From positions 116,159-180,158 of the forward strand of contig WBMV01000443.1 of assembly GCA_013396655.1 (NCBI GenBank): a stretch of 64,000 bases of DNA, in the 5' to 3' direction. The first letter of the stretch is position 1, and every line of letters begins with the position of its first letter. The notes beneath the pieces were generated by a model. It was given only the letters and a program-made list of their open reading frames with translations, made no database searches and was not told the DNA's origin. Source of the DNA: Campylorhamphus procurvoides (lineage: Eukaryota > Chordata > Aves > Passeriformes > Dendrocolaptidae). A program made the position numbers and the translations under genes. Positions 10,953-22,116 of the stretch are shown here, piece after piece.

Positions 10953-11713
10953 TGGGAATATTTCTGGGCACATTTAATTTACTAGTGGCTGAAGAGACTC
11001 AGGCTCAGCTGAGAAACTGGACTCCTTCATTCTAAACTCCATTTGTCAGCAGTGGGAGAGGGGAGCCACCATCAGAGGCTGATTCAGCCTCCTGTGGTCC
11101 TGACCTCTCCGAATTGTAAACAGTTGCTAAGGCAGCTAAGCCTACAGGGTTCAACATGCTGATAGCAGTGAAAAGGCTGTATTATCCCCCAAAAAGCAAT
11201 GTATAGTATAGGTAAATTTCCTGCATATTTACCAGTCACTTCCCCAGCCTCTTCGATCTCAAATAAAAAGATTATTAAGTCATTGAGGTGTTCTTTCCTG
11301 TAACAGTGAGTACCACCCATTATTTTTCTTCACAGAAAGTGTTTCTTTGTCATTCACCATAGGGAGGTTCCTTTTTCAATAAGTTCCAGCCAAAAGGTTG
11401 GTGTTCTATATAATTTCTTTTCATTGGGTTGGTCGTTGATAGTTAAATGTGTCCATAGGAGACAATTGTAGACTTATACATAATAAAGCAGCTCATGGAA
11501 GGATACAGAATTATGTCTTTCAGATATAAGTAAATCCTTTGTTTGACAGAGAAAACTTTATTTTGAGTTGACCCTATCCATATTCCTATATATAGATAAA
11601 GGTATCTGCTTTTTCTCACTAAATTGAACACCTTGTTAAAAAAAAAAAAAAAGTGTGGCTCAACTACTGCAACCAAAGTGTAATCTTTCATTATCTTTTT
11701 ATTTCATTCAAAT
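10953..11713. repeat. duplicated block A, copy 1 (761 bp, likely assembly artefact)
   Basis: The 761 bases from here to the single N at 11714 are repeated directly after that N. The two copies are collinear at an offset of 762, including an A15 tract of identical length, with one visible substitution (G at 11658 versus A at 12420). The sequence itself is unremarkable unique non-coding DNA. Frames of 78 and 82 codons on the minus strand recur in both copies; the 82-codon pair differs by one residue because of the substitution. The single-N join and near-identity point to unmerged contig ends from two haplotypes. Confidence 0.93.
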
Positions 11714-11714
11714 N
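11714..11714. other. single-N contig join
   Basis: One undetermined base separates the two copies of block A. A one-base gap between near-identical sequences is typical of contigs placed end to end without their overlap being merged. Confidence 0.9.
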
Positions 11715-12475
11715 TGGGAATATTTCTGGGCACATTTAATTTACTAGTGGCTGAAGAGACTCAGGCTCAGCTGAGAAACTGGACTCCTTCATTCTAAACT
11801 CCATTTGTCAGCAGTGGGAGAGGGGAGCCACCATCAGAGGCTGATTCAGCCTCCTGTGGTCCTGACCTCTCCGAATTGTAAACAGTTGCTAAGGCAGCTA
11901 AGCCTACAGGGTTCAACATGCTGATAGCAGTGAAAAGGCTGTATTATCCCCCAAAAAGCAATGTATAGTATAGGTAAATTTCCTGCATATTTACCAGTCA
12001 CTTCCCCAGCCTCTTCGATCTCAAATAAAAAGATTATTAAGTCATTGAGGTGTTCTTTCCTGTAACAGTGAGTACCACCCATTATTTTTCTTCACAGAAA
12101 GTGTTTCTTTGTCATTCACCATAGGGAGGTTCCTTTTTCAATAAGTTCCAGCCAAAAGGTTGGTGTTCTATATAATTTCTTTTCATTGGGTTGGTCGTTG
12201 ATAGTTAAATGTGTCCATAGGAGACAATTGTAGACTTATACATAATAAAGCAGCTCATGGAAGGATACAGAATTATGTCTTTCAGATATAAGTAAATCCT
12301 TTGTTTGACAGAGAAAACTTTATTTTGAGTTGACCCTATCCATATTCCTATATATAGATAAAGGTATCTGCTTTTTCTCACTAAATTGAACACCTTGTTA
12401 AAAAAAAAAAAAAAGTGTGACTCAACTACTGCAACCAAAGTGTAATCTTTCATTATCTTTTTATTTCATTCAAAT
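11715..12475. repeat. duplicated block A, copy 2 (761 bp)
   Basis: Second copy of the block at 10953-11713. After its last base the sequence continues into unique DNA (CTGTTTATGC...), so this copy is attached to the right-hand contig. It carries A at 12420 where copy 1 carries G at 11658. Confidence 0.93.
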
Positions 12476-13260
12476 CTGTTTATGCACAAGGTGATCTGAT
12501 ATAATACTTGTTTAAATATATCAAACAAAACATTTTCCCATCAAGAGTACCTCAAGTGTTTGGTCGCAGTGGGGATGAAATTATTGATTGGATTTGGCAC
12601 ATATTTGGAAACATGACCTTAATCTTTAGGTTTCAGGGAAGAAGGTATTTTCCTCAGGTATTTCAGTAAGTCACATAAGTAAATTATATTTTTGACATGT
12701 TAAAGATGTTTCATTTTAGACAAAGGAAGTGATATCCCAGTTGTGTCACTGAAACTCAATGTCCTGTGTTGCTTGTTAACAGCTGCACATTTATTGTTTC
12801 AGTGTCCCAGTTTGCTCTCAAGTATAAATGAACTGCTACATACCAAATAATCAATAGTTCTGCCAGCTGAGTATGCCCTGGAAATACAATATTGCTATTA
12901 GTATTGATCCACACAGCAGAAATCAAGGCATCAAACTTTGCAGGCATTCCTTGCCAGCACACTGCCTTTTCCTTGCAGAGTAACAGTCTTGAAAATCACT
13001 ATTTCCCAGGGAACAATGTTTTCTGCACACCCTCCTTCCCTGTTTCATAATGAGCACAAATATAAACATGAGGCTATCCAGATACAGATGACCTGCAGAT
13101 AGGGTGCATGTAGTTTCATTTCAGCCTGGTGTGGTTTCTGGATGCAACAAACCAGCTGCAAAGAGCACCAGTAAAATGAATCAATATCAGCTCCAGTATC
13201 CAGATCTAGGGACACAGCACACAGCCTCGCTGGCCAAAATAATCAGTGTCCTGGTCTGTG
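12476..13260. other. non-coding stretch, nothing recognised
   Basis: AT-leaning unique sequence up to a CR1 insertion. No repeat family or exon is recognised. Confidence 0.6.
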
Positions 13261-13682
13261 ATGGCGATGCTCAGAGGGCTGGAGTGCTTTTCCTATGGAG
13301 ACTGGCTGAAAAGGCTGGGGAGGAAAGGCTTTGGGAAGACCTCAGATCCTCTTCCAGTGCCTAAAGGGGGTCCAAGAGAACTGGAGAGGGACTTTGGACA
13401 AGGAATGGAGGAACAGGACAAGAGGGAATGGCTCCAAACTGACAGAGGGCCAGGTTAGAGTGGACATGAGGAAGGAATTCTTGGCTATGAAGGTGGGGAG
13501 GCCCTGGCACAGGTCACCCATGGAAGCTGTTGCTGCCTCATCTCTGAAAATTTTCAAGTCCAGGTTTTGGTGAAGTCTGGAGCAGTCTGGTCTATTGGAA
13601 GGTGTCCCTGCCCATGGTATGGGGCTGGACTAAGTGATCTTTAGGATCTCTTCCATCCCAAACCATTCTGTTGCGCTATGAG
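13261..13682 (+). mobile_element. CR1 LINE 3' fragment
   Basis: Plus-strand CR1 3' end. In order it shows the 'GAGGGCTGGAG' region, the 'GACAAGAGGGAATGG' segment, 'GTGGGGAGGCCCTGGCACAGG', the 'GGAAGGTGTCCCTGCCCATGG' block and the 'CTTCCATCCCAAACCATTCTG' tail ending CTATGA. It is truncated at its 5' side, and the short frames within it are broken remnants with no intact reverse transcriptase. Divergence is moderate. Confidence 0.93.
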
Positions 13683-16600
13683 AAAAGTAAGATGGGCTGT
13701 GGATAGATGGCTTGAGGCCCCTGGCAGCCTCCTCCAGCACTGTTAGTCGTTTCCTTGCAGAGGTGACTTCAGGCTCAAGTTCTCACTTAGGGAAAAGAAA
13801 AAGGTTCTGCAACACTGAGTATTGCTGGCAGCATCAAGAGCATCTGTTCCTTGTTCTCCTGTCCTCTCCAGACTGCCAGGTTGCTTTGGAAGGAAGAAAA
13901 TGTAGTGCTCCCCATTGCCACATGTGCTCTCACACACACCTCTGCGAGTTTGGCGTATCTGTAATGACTTTGCAATGAAGCTGTGAATGAAAGTTTGGCA
14001 GATTGGTTTTAACAATTGTCAGTCTTCCCAGAAGTAGCCCAGAATTAATTAACTAAGGTACAGGCAAGATTTCCTATAAGCTCTTTTCAGATTCTGCTAG
14101 ATCCAGAGAAATTAAATCATTGTTTTATCTATGTGCCACCAAAATTAGTTGTTACAGACTCCTTCATAAAAGAATACTATAGTTCTTATCTGTTATGTTT
14201 GAGCAGCATCTGCACTATATGATGCTCCTATTTCTTTAATAAGTGCCTCTAGTTCATTAAGAGTGATGGGAAGAAAGTAACCTGGATAGGAGCAGAGCAT
14301 GAGCTTGGTGAGGATAAGTGGGAAAATGTAGGTATGTGAGGGGGAATGGCCACACCATGTCACGATGGCTTGAAGAAGTTCATGTCAGGCCCTGCAAAGT
14401 AAGGGAGGAAAAAAGTCTTTCCTTACACATCTTAGGAAGAGGCTATCACGAGTAATGGTACATTCTGCAGTGTCTTTCTCCCCTCCTCTGGGAAGGTGGC
14501 CCCATCTTGATTCAGTGCCATCATGACATCAGGACCAAGCTACCAGCTTGGTTCTGTCTTCTAGGTGACCTTTACCCACATCGTCCCTTGCTTCAAAGGA
14601 GTAAGTTTATCAGCCTTATCCTTCATCAGAGAGCTTCAGCTTATCTCCAGCATGGAAAGCCATTTAGTTCCTGCAAGATGAAGCTCCAGACAACATCTGG
14701 GGAAGTCTATGTGAGGAATGAGATTTGTATTATCTCTTACTGGGAGGAATCAGGGTCAGGACTGAAGTGTTCAGAGCAGTCAGAGTTTCCGGGAAAATGA
14801 ATGCAAGGCTCTTTATCTACTGGTGACTCGTAAGACCTGACTTCATATCAAAGATTACATTTTCTACACTCCTTCAGAGGTAAAAAAACAAAAATTCAGA
14901 CACTCAGCCAGGAGAAGGTATGACTTAGGGTTGCCCAGGGTTGCTTCTTTGAGAGAACATAGAGGTAGAGCTGAAGTTGTCATCAGCTGTAGCTGTGTAG
15001 TACCAACAAAAGGAGGTGATGGCTTGCTTGCACACTCTTCAAAACATTTCTCCCTCCAGCAGTGTCACCTCTTCTCTGTACTGCCTCTGCAGCTTAGTTC
15101 AACTGCTTCAGCTGAAACCACAAATTATGTCATTACATTTTTTTCTTCCATGGGATGTTGAGTGACTAGCCATTTCTGCCCTTATCTCCTCTCTTTAGAT
15201 AAAATGCCCCAAAATGCTATCATTGAAGTTCAGAGGTCATTGGTGACTTTAAAATCATCTCCAATTGCCTTGGATCAAACCCAAATGAAGTAAAAATCAA
15301 TGAGAGAGTCAAGAGGTCAAGACACCAAAACGATGTGTCCAATGCAAGCAGCTTGCTATTTTCAGAGTGTTTCTGGCAGCCATCTGCTCGTTTGAATTTG
15401 AGGATGTGACGCTTTTAGAAGTCAGAGAAAAAACCCACACACTCGGACCACAGCTTCAGATATTTTACTTGATAACAGGATTCTCTTTTTTAGCCCATTT
15501 TCTTTCAGCCTCAAGAATGTCTTATTTTGCAATTGTACTGTCAGCAGGTGTTTGTAGTGCTGAAATACCATGATGTGTAATTCTCCAATTAAAAAATAAA
15601 ACTTTTTGAAGCCATAAAACATTTCCTCTTCACCCCTCTTCACAAATGAGCAACAGAATAGACTGCAACTAAAACTCAATAGTCACTCATTTATTTACAT
15701 GGTTGATGATTGGCCCTTTTTAACTAAGAAGATACAGTTTTTGTCATTCTACTCCTAATTCAACTCCATGGTGTCAGCCTTATCCTGTGCAACAAAACAA
15801 ATGATCCTTTTATGGATGGTGTTAACTGAGACACCAGTGACCAAACCACATTTAAGATCTAAATTCCCCTTTTATTCTCAAAAGTGAGCAGGATCAAAGC
15901 ACCAAGTCTGAAGCTGGAGAGAGAAACTTGACCTCCTGGTGCATCCTTCCTGTGAACAAATAAAGATATTATAGATTCCCTTGCTGCCAATGTGACCCCT
16001 TTAATCTGCAGCATGGCCACAGTTATGAAGATGATACTGTGGTAGTCTATAAAATCCCTGTCATGGTCAAAACATAATAAAGGAATGTATTATTGTTCTT
16101 GGCCCAAAGAGTGTGTGACAATAAAAGGTGAATAAGGCAGCTGAAGAACCCTGCAGAGGCAGGCAGGAGTGGGAAAAGGCTCCACAGAACCTATTGGCAC
16201 AGCCAGCTGTGGCCAGCTATTACTAGAGGTGGGTGCATCTCACTGGGAGAGGCTTGCAAGAGGACTGTGGACAAGGCTGGTGTAATGAGAGCCTTTCCCT
16301 TGCAGGAGAGACAGCCTTAGGGAAGAGATGAAGGTCTGTGAGCAGAAGATGTTTACTCTCTTACTTGGCACTTGCTTAGGGAAAACATTCTTTCTGGATT
16401 TTTTTTATAAATAAAATTTAAAATGAATAAGGCATTCATAAACTAATGAAAGCTGCATTTTCATCTGTTATAATGGACTTCATTAAATTCTGGACATTTA
16501 CCACATCACAATGTTTATCTGCAAGGCAGTATTTCCCCACGCTTAATAAAAGGCAACAGCAGGAATACTGCAGCAAGTTTAAGCCACTTCTGACATTCAG

Positions 16601-18534
16601 TGACAGGATTTTAATGGCACCAACATTGCCTTGGTTTCCTTGTATAGCTTCAGTGTGCTTTATGTCACAATACTTATTTTTTATGCCATGCTTTTCACAC
16701 ATAAATCTCAGCATCTCAGAAGGCAGGGCATGATGCTAGGCCTGTTTCAGAGAACTAGAAAAACACTGAGTGGTGTGATTTGGTTGTGGCCACCGAGCAG
16801 CACTGCTGGGAGTAGACTTCAATCTTCTAAATCCCATCCCAGGAGAGAACTGCATTTTCAATAGGAAGATTTACCCCTTTGTAGGCAGTCTCATATGAGG
16901 TGTGAATCAAAGGCTTGCACCAAACAAGGATGAAGGGAGGGGACATCTCCCCATTGGCTTCTTCAGACACTGGATTGCTCTTCTCTGTCAGGTCAAGCAT
17001 TCACATTTGTCAACTGGAAGGGAAAACATTCAGCTTGGTAGATAAAGCAAATAACATGAGGCTGCCTGTGCTTTCCTCTCATTTTTGTTACTGGCCATTG
17101 TCTGTTGGCTTGTTCTAGTGTGATTTTCTGTAAGTCCTGCTTGGCATAGAGAAGCAAAGAGCTGACCTCCTGTGTGTTGAACTTTCTCTTTTGTTGTCTT
17201 CTGGTCTCAAATTTGCTTTGAGAGGACAGTTTTGGTACAGTCTTCTTCTGAGGCTCTGTAGGACTTACCAGGTTCTGCGCTGGTGCTGGTGCCTGTTGGC
17301 AGCAGCAGCAGTGACTTGGGAGACCCAGATTCATAAGGCAGTGCTATAGGTGCCTGCAGAAGCTAACTGTGGAACTGGGTCACCCATAAACATCCAGATT
17401 TTTTCTGGTGGAAAAATACTTGCTTGTTTAAAATGGTCCTGTTCTTCAACTCTGTGCTTCTGGGGGTGGTTCTGAAAGTCCTGGAGCAGGGACTTAGTCA
17501 TGAAGCCATCCCGGGATCTGAGGTGGGAGCCCATCATGGTCTCAAATTGCTTTGCTGCGTTACAGGTGGCTTTACTGCAGGCATTGAGGGGCCACTCTTT
17601 GGTACAGCCATACAGCATTTGCTGCTGAAGGGCCAAAATGTCCCTTCAAATCCTCCGACTTTTCTTTTGCCATCACATGCCAGATTATTTTGCAATAAGG
17701 GGTTTTTCTTTTCAAGAAAAACAAGAAGATTGATGTCAAGCAGCTCCAGAAATCTCTGTGAGCCATGCTGCCAAATGTCCTCTCCCTTTGGCACTGGGAG
17801 TCTCCCAGCGTGGCACTGCCTTTGATTTGTAATGACAGAAGATATGATGAATGAGTCTCTCTGGGTTCCCTCATCCTTGGAAATGAGTTGTAAATCTAAA
17901 TGGATCATATCCCAGTGAAATCAGCTGAGGAACAAATCAATCAAGCAGGTTCAGGAAGAACTCAGAAATGACTCCCTGATAAATATGGAACCATGATTGC
18001 ATTTCCTATAAAGGCAGGCTGTGGTCTTGCAGCTCTTGACAGACTCAAGGAGCAGAGGAGGGAAGTGGGCAATAGCCCCCTTCCTCCACAGCCTTGTCCA
18101 CCCTAGAGATACATCCCCTTGAGATTGTTTTTCCTAGACTTAGCTGTCCTCTACAGGGCCAAGACCAGACCTAGGGAGTGGATTGGAGGTAAAACCAGAA
18201 CTGAATCTGTGTCTCAGCACCAAGCCAAGCTGCTTTTTCTGATTAAAGTTTAAAATAGCACCATCCCTCAACTTCATATACCTTGAGAACCTGGCTGCTA
18301 CCTACAAGTTAATGATTTTGAGAACCTTTTATAAAACGCTTGGAAAATACTTGTATGCCCCTGGCTGAAATTTCCCTGTCCATGCAGGCCTGACCTATAG
18401 GGGACAATTGGTTTTCTGGAAGCTGGTTCAAATCAGAGGATGAGGATGCTTTGGCAAGAGAGACTAGCAAGTTGAAGAAGTGCTTTCTGAGCACAGACAC
18501 TCAGTTATCATTAACTTTTTATTGCCTGTTATGT
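13683..18534. other. long non-coding stretch, nothing firmly recognised
   Basis: Nearly 5 kb without a recognised gene or repeat. The part at about 16380-16740 is AT-rich, unique and full of TAAT-type motifs, the texture often seen in conserved vertebrate enhancers, but conservation cannot be judged from one sequence. Overlapping frames of 100-133 codons at 16993-17908 on both strands have no recognisable content. Confidence 0.5.
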
Positions 18535-18670
18535 CTGGCAGTGTTCAGTGCCAGGGTGGATGATGCTCTGAACAATCTGGTCTAGTAGAAGGTGTTATCA
18601 ATAGCAGAGGGGTACGAATGAGATGGTCTTGAAGGTCCCTTCCAACCCAAACCAGTCTTTGATTCTATGA
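18535..18670 (+). mobile_element. CR1 LINE 3' terminal fragment
   Basis: Short plus-strand CR1 tail: 'GGCAGTGTTCAGTGCCAGG', 'CTGGTCTAGTAGAAGGTGT', 'GAAGGTCCCTTCCAACCCAA' and the terminal GATTCTATGA. Strongly 5'-truncated. Confidence 0.92.
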
Positions 18671-20908
18671 AATTCCGCAAGAAATATGCCAGAAGGTGGT
18701 TACAGGAGCATTTGTGGTAGGGAAAGCAATTTTACCTATATGGTGACTAGAGCACCAAACCCACCCTTTGCTGACACCACCACATGCAATTTTTATGCCT
18801 GCGTTTAACTCACAGTATTTTAGGTGCTACAAGCACAGGACTATTTAGTAGTGTCAGAGTTGAGCTTAAAAATAATTAGGTAACACAAAGATTGAAATGT
18901 TTGAGGTCAGACCTGTTTTTCTCTGCATTTCCCTTGACTTGCTTAGTTTGTGCAAAGCTTCATTCCCTATCTCACAGCTGGTGGACAGAGCCAGGGAAGC
19001 ACATCCGAAACTCTCTGTCTGCAGACACAGGCCTGATACACTCCAGAGGGACAAAAATAACAATCAGCTAGATGAGAACCAAGCCAATTAAATGTCTGAA
19101 TAGTGTTTCGAAAGCAAATATGGGCGGCATCAGAAATTTTCCATCAGCTGTAATAACGCCAATTACTTTGCCAATTGCTGATTCCACCACAATTTGTTTA
19201 GTGCAGTCATGCTTCGGCCTCTTGCCTGGGCTGATATGCTTTGTTTATGCTGACTGTTCATTTGCAGAGCTTCTCTCTCGTTTTTTTCCTGGTGTTTTCT
19301 CTTTTCCCTGGGCCCATCTCAGAACCCAGAATAGTCCTCCTCCCACTGTGTGCTCCCAGACAGGGCAGGGTTTCAGCAAAGAGTGACGAGTTTCTTGGGA
19401 GCAGGAGATGTTGCTGTTGTTCCCAGCTACTCTGTGAATGCAAAGATCATCCTCCCCTTCCCCTTTTGCCAGTGAGTTTAGAAAGCAAAAAGCCTTCCCA
19501 AGAAACCAAGCAGCTTCTCAAGGAGCAGGCGACTGGGATACGATGGTGATGGTGAAGCTGACTGCTTTTGTCTCAGGGAGACCAAGAGGGACCTTGTATC
19601 TTTCCAGATGGCAAAAGCACACAAGAACACATGCACACACACTGTGAGTCTCCCTGGAAAGTTAGTTTTTCATCAGTGTTTACATTCAAGTCCATGGAAA
19701 TTAATGGGTGTCTCCTTTGCCACTTTGCACAAGAGCTGTGATTCTTTTCCTGCTAATTGGGGAAGAGCACTAATCATGGGCATTTAAGGAATGCATCTGC
19801 CTGACTTGAATGTAAACTGCTACAATATCTTCCAGATATTTTAAAAGCTGGTTTAATTCCCTTCTCTTGTCAGTTGGGTCCAGACTGGGAAGGGTGGGAT
19901 GACATTTCCCCTGTCCTCCTACAAGAGACGTCAAGAGGTGGCTTCACCTCCAAGGTGAGTAATGTTTTTTCCTACTCTTCACCCTCCCATACAAGCTCCT
20001 GCCACCTCTAGAACCCCACTGATGGTGCATTTTTCACATACAAGCTTTGCTGACATCTGTCCTAACTTTCAGGCTATATGCCCTCTGAGCAGCATGAACA
20101 CATCTTCACCAGCGTGCATCAGGACTTGTTCCTAGCCACCCTGGGGCAGGACAAGGAGCCCCCAGAAACATGATCTGCCACATGAAGTATCAGCTAGAAG
20201 TGAGGCTATCAGCTCTATTCGTGCCCTGCTATCGGTTTCAGCTTTGCAGCTGACAAATATATGTGACACACTTTGCTGCTCACAGCCCTCCTTGTCACCA
20301 GGAATTGTAAAAGATCCTCTGGACGTGTCACACTTCATATTAGCCACAAACAGACATAAAGCAGACAAACTGCTGGCTCACATCAGAGAAATGTGGCAAA
20401 GGGAATTAGCAGGGGAAATGTTTACTAACCCTAAACTGAGAAATTTAAGGCAGACTTTGGCTGTAGGAGATGAACACATTGGGATATGGTTCCTTTTTCC
20501 AGCAGTGTCACTGTGGTGGACCTCATGCCCAATTACCTGGAAGTTTATGCAGTCATCCAAACTGCTGTCAAATGGGAGTGGGGCTGAAATCTCCCCTTAC
20601 ACAGCCCAGTAGTACCATTTCTCATCCACTTTGTATTCACTGCAGCACAGCTGCCATGAACACCAGCTGCAAGTCTTGTTTGCTTTGTGGGAAACCGAGA
20701 CACAATGAAAAATAATTTTTCCAAGTCACAAACCTACTCTGCAACAAAGTTAAAAACAAATGAGGACATCTTCTCTCCTCTCTCACCTGCAGGACAGCCT
20801 TGCATTCAAAGACAGATTATGCATGGAAGTTTGTGGAGCAGCAAGTAACTCAGCAGTCACTAAGTCCATACCATATTCAGTTAACCCTCCACTAAATCAA
20901 TCATATAC
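18671..20908. other. non-coding stretch, possible conserved element near 19070-19260
   Basis: Unique sequence. The segment at about 19070-19260 combines CAATTA-type homeodomain-like sites with isolated CpGs (TTTCGAAAG, GGGCGGC, AACGCC, CTTCGG) in otherwise CpG-poor DNA, which makes it a candidate conserved regulatory element. No gene is recognised in the remainder. Confidence 0.45.
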
Positions 20909-21213
20909 TAGAATCACAGAATCATTAAGGTGTGAAAAGACCTACAAAATCATCAAGTCCAACCTTTGAACCACCATGTCAACTAAACCATGGCTCACTT
21001 CAAGTTGTTTCTTGAACACCTCCAGGGATGGTGGTTTCTCCACCTGCCCAGGCAGCCCCTTCCAATGTTTAATAACCTTTTCTGTGAAGAAATTTTTCCT
21101 GATGCTCAACCTGAACTTCCCCTGGTGCTACTTTTGGCCATTTCCTCTTGTCCTGCTCCTTGTTGCCTGTGAGAAGAGGCTGACCTACACCTGGTACAGC
21201 CTCCTTCCAGATC
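20909..21213 (-). mobile_element. CR1 LINE 3' fragment
   Basis: Minus-strand CR1. On the plus strand it opens TAGAATCACAGAATCATTAAGG and continues through 'TCAAGTCCAACC', 'ACCTCCAGGGATGGTG', 'CCTGCCCAGGCAGCCCCTTC', 'GTGAAGAAATTTTTCCTGAT' and 'TTTCCTCTTGTCCTG'. The body differs in detail from the element at 2996, so a different CR1 subfamily is likely. Confidence 0.9.
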
Positions 21214-21923
21214 TCTAAAAAATCAAATACTCTTTAAGATTTTGAGGGTTCCCAAAGATTTTCCTTTTCAGGAAACAGACAAATCAAGTTCACTTAAGAT
21301 TGGAATGCCACTAACCTTTTGCTTTATTCCTCCGCATGCTCTATATTCTTACAGAATATATTGGAGGGTCATGACATACTAATTGTCTATGTGTTGCAAT
21401 ATAATAACTCATCTGGAGATTTAAAATAGCAAAGGGATTATAAAACTAGAGGCAGGTTTGGTGTTTATTTTAGGGAAGGATCCATTATCTCACTGTGTTG
21501 GAGAGCTGCCCTCAGAGCCCCAACAATTCTTGGCCTGTGTCTGAGGTCAAAGGCAGGCAGGTCTCTCTCCTGGTGTTTGATCTGACTGTCTTATAAGATC
21601 ATCTCCTGCGCTGTAGCAGTATTTAGTAAAAGAAATAAAACTAAATTTGTCATCAGCCTCATTAGGTAACCTTCACTGTTGGGTTACTAAATAAAATCCA
21701 CTGGGATTCTGCTGGACACATTTTCTGTCAGAGCACAGGGTATTTAGTGCAACCACTATGTTGGTGTTGCAGACTTTAGGTATGTTAAACCCTAGGAGAC
21801 CTTGGAGTAATTTCTTCTTTGGCCCAAACGAGCAGAACATAGTTTTGCACAAGAAAGAAAAGGGAAAAAATAGCAGCTGGTACTACAGGAGAGAGGGCAA
21901 GGTAGAGAACAGGTTACGAGGAG
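21214..21923. other. non-coding stretch, nothing recognised
   Basis: Unique AT-leaning sequence between a CR1 fragment and a SINE relic. No exon or repeat is seen. Confidence 0.6.
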
Positions 21924-22116
21924 ATGTGCTGTGTAAATCCAGCTAGTGTCTCTTTGGCATTTCTGCTTGTGTATATCCCCATCCATAAAATGGGAAGATT
22001 AGTAATTCTCTATCTTGCAGAGAGCTAAGAAGCTAAATTAATTACTGTTTGTGAAGCTAATTGAAATTCCCAGATGAGTACTGTTTGGAACATTCTAATT
22101 CTTATTATTATTATTT
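21924..22116 (+). mobile_element. MIR/CORE-type SINE relic with ATT tail
   Basis: The order of parts matches a MIR-type SINE core and tail: a CTGTGTAAAT block, CCCCATCCATAAAATGGGAA, TAATTCTCTATCTTGCAG, AATTAATTACTGTTTGTGAAG, then a degenerate AGATGA segment, and finally an ATT repeat tail (TTATTATTATTATT at about 22102). The element is heavily diverged, consistent with an insertion predating modern birds. The family assignment is from memory of the consensus. Confidence 0.6.

Noticed and set aside
11084..12453. Two pairs of identical small frames (78 and 82 codons) on minus
   Set aside because: They are the same sequence in both copies of duplicated block A; their repetition is an assembly effect and not a gene family.
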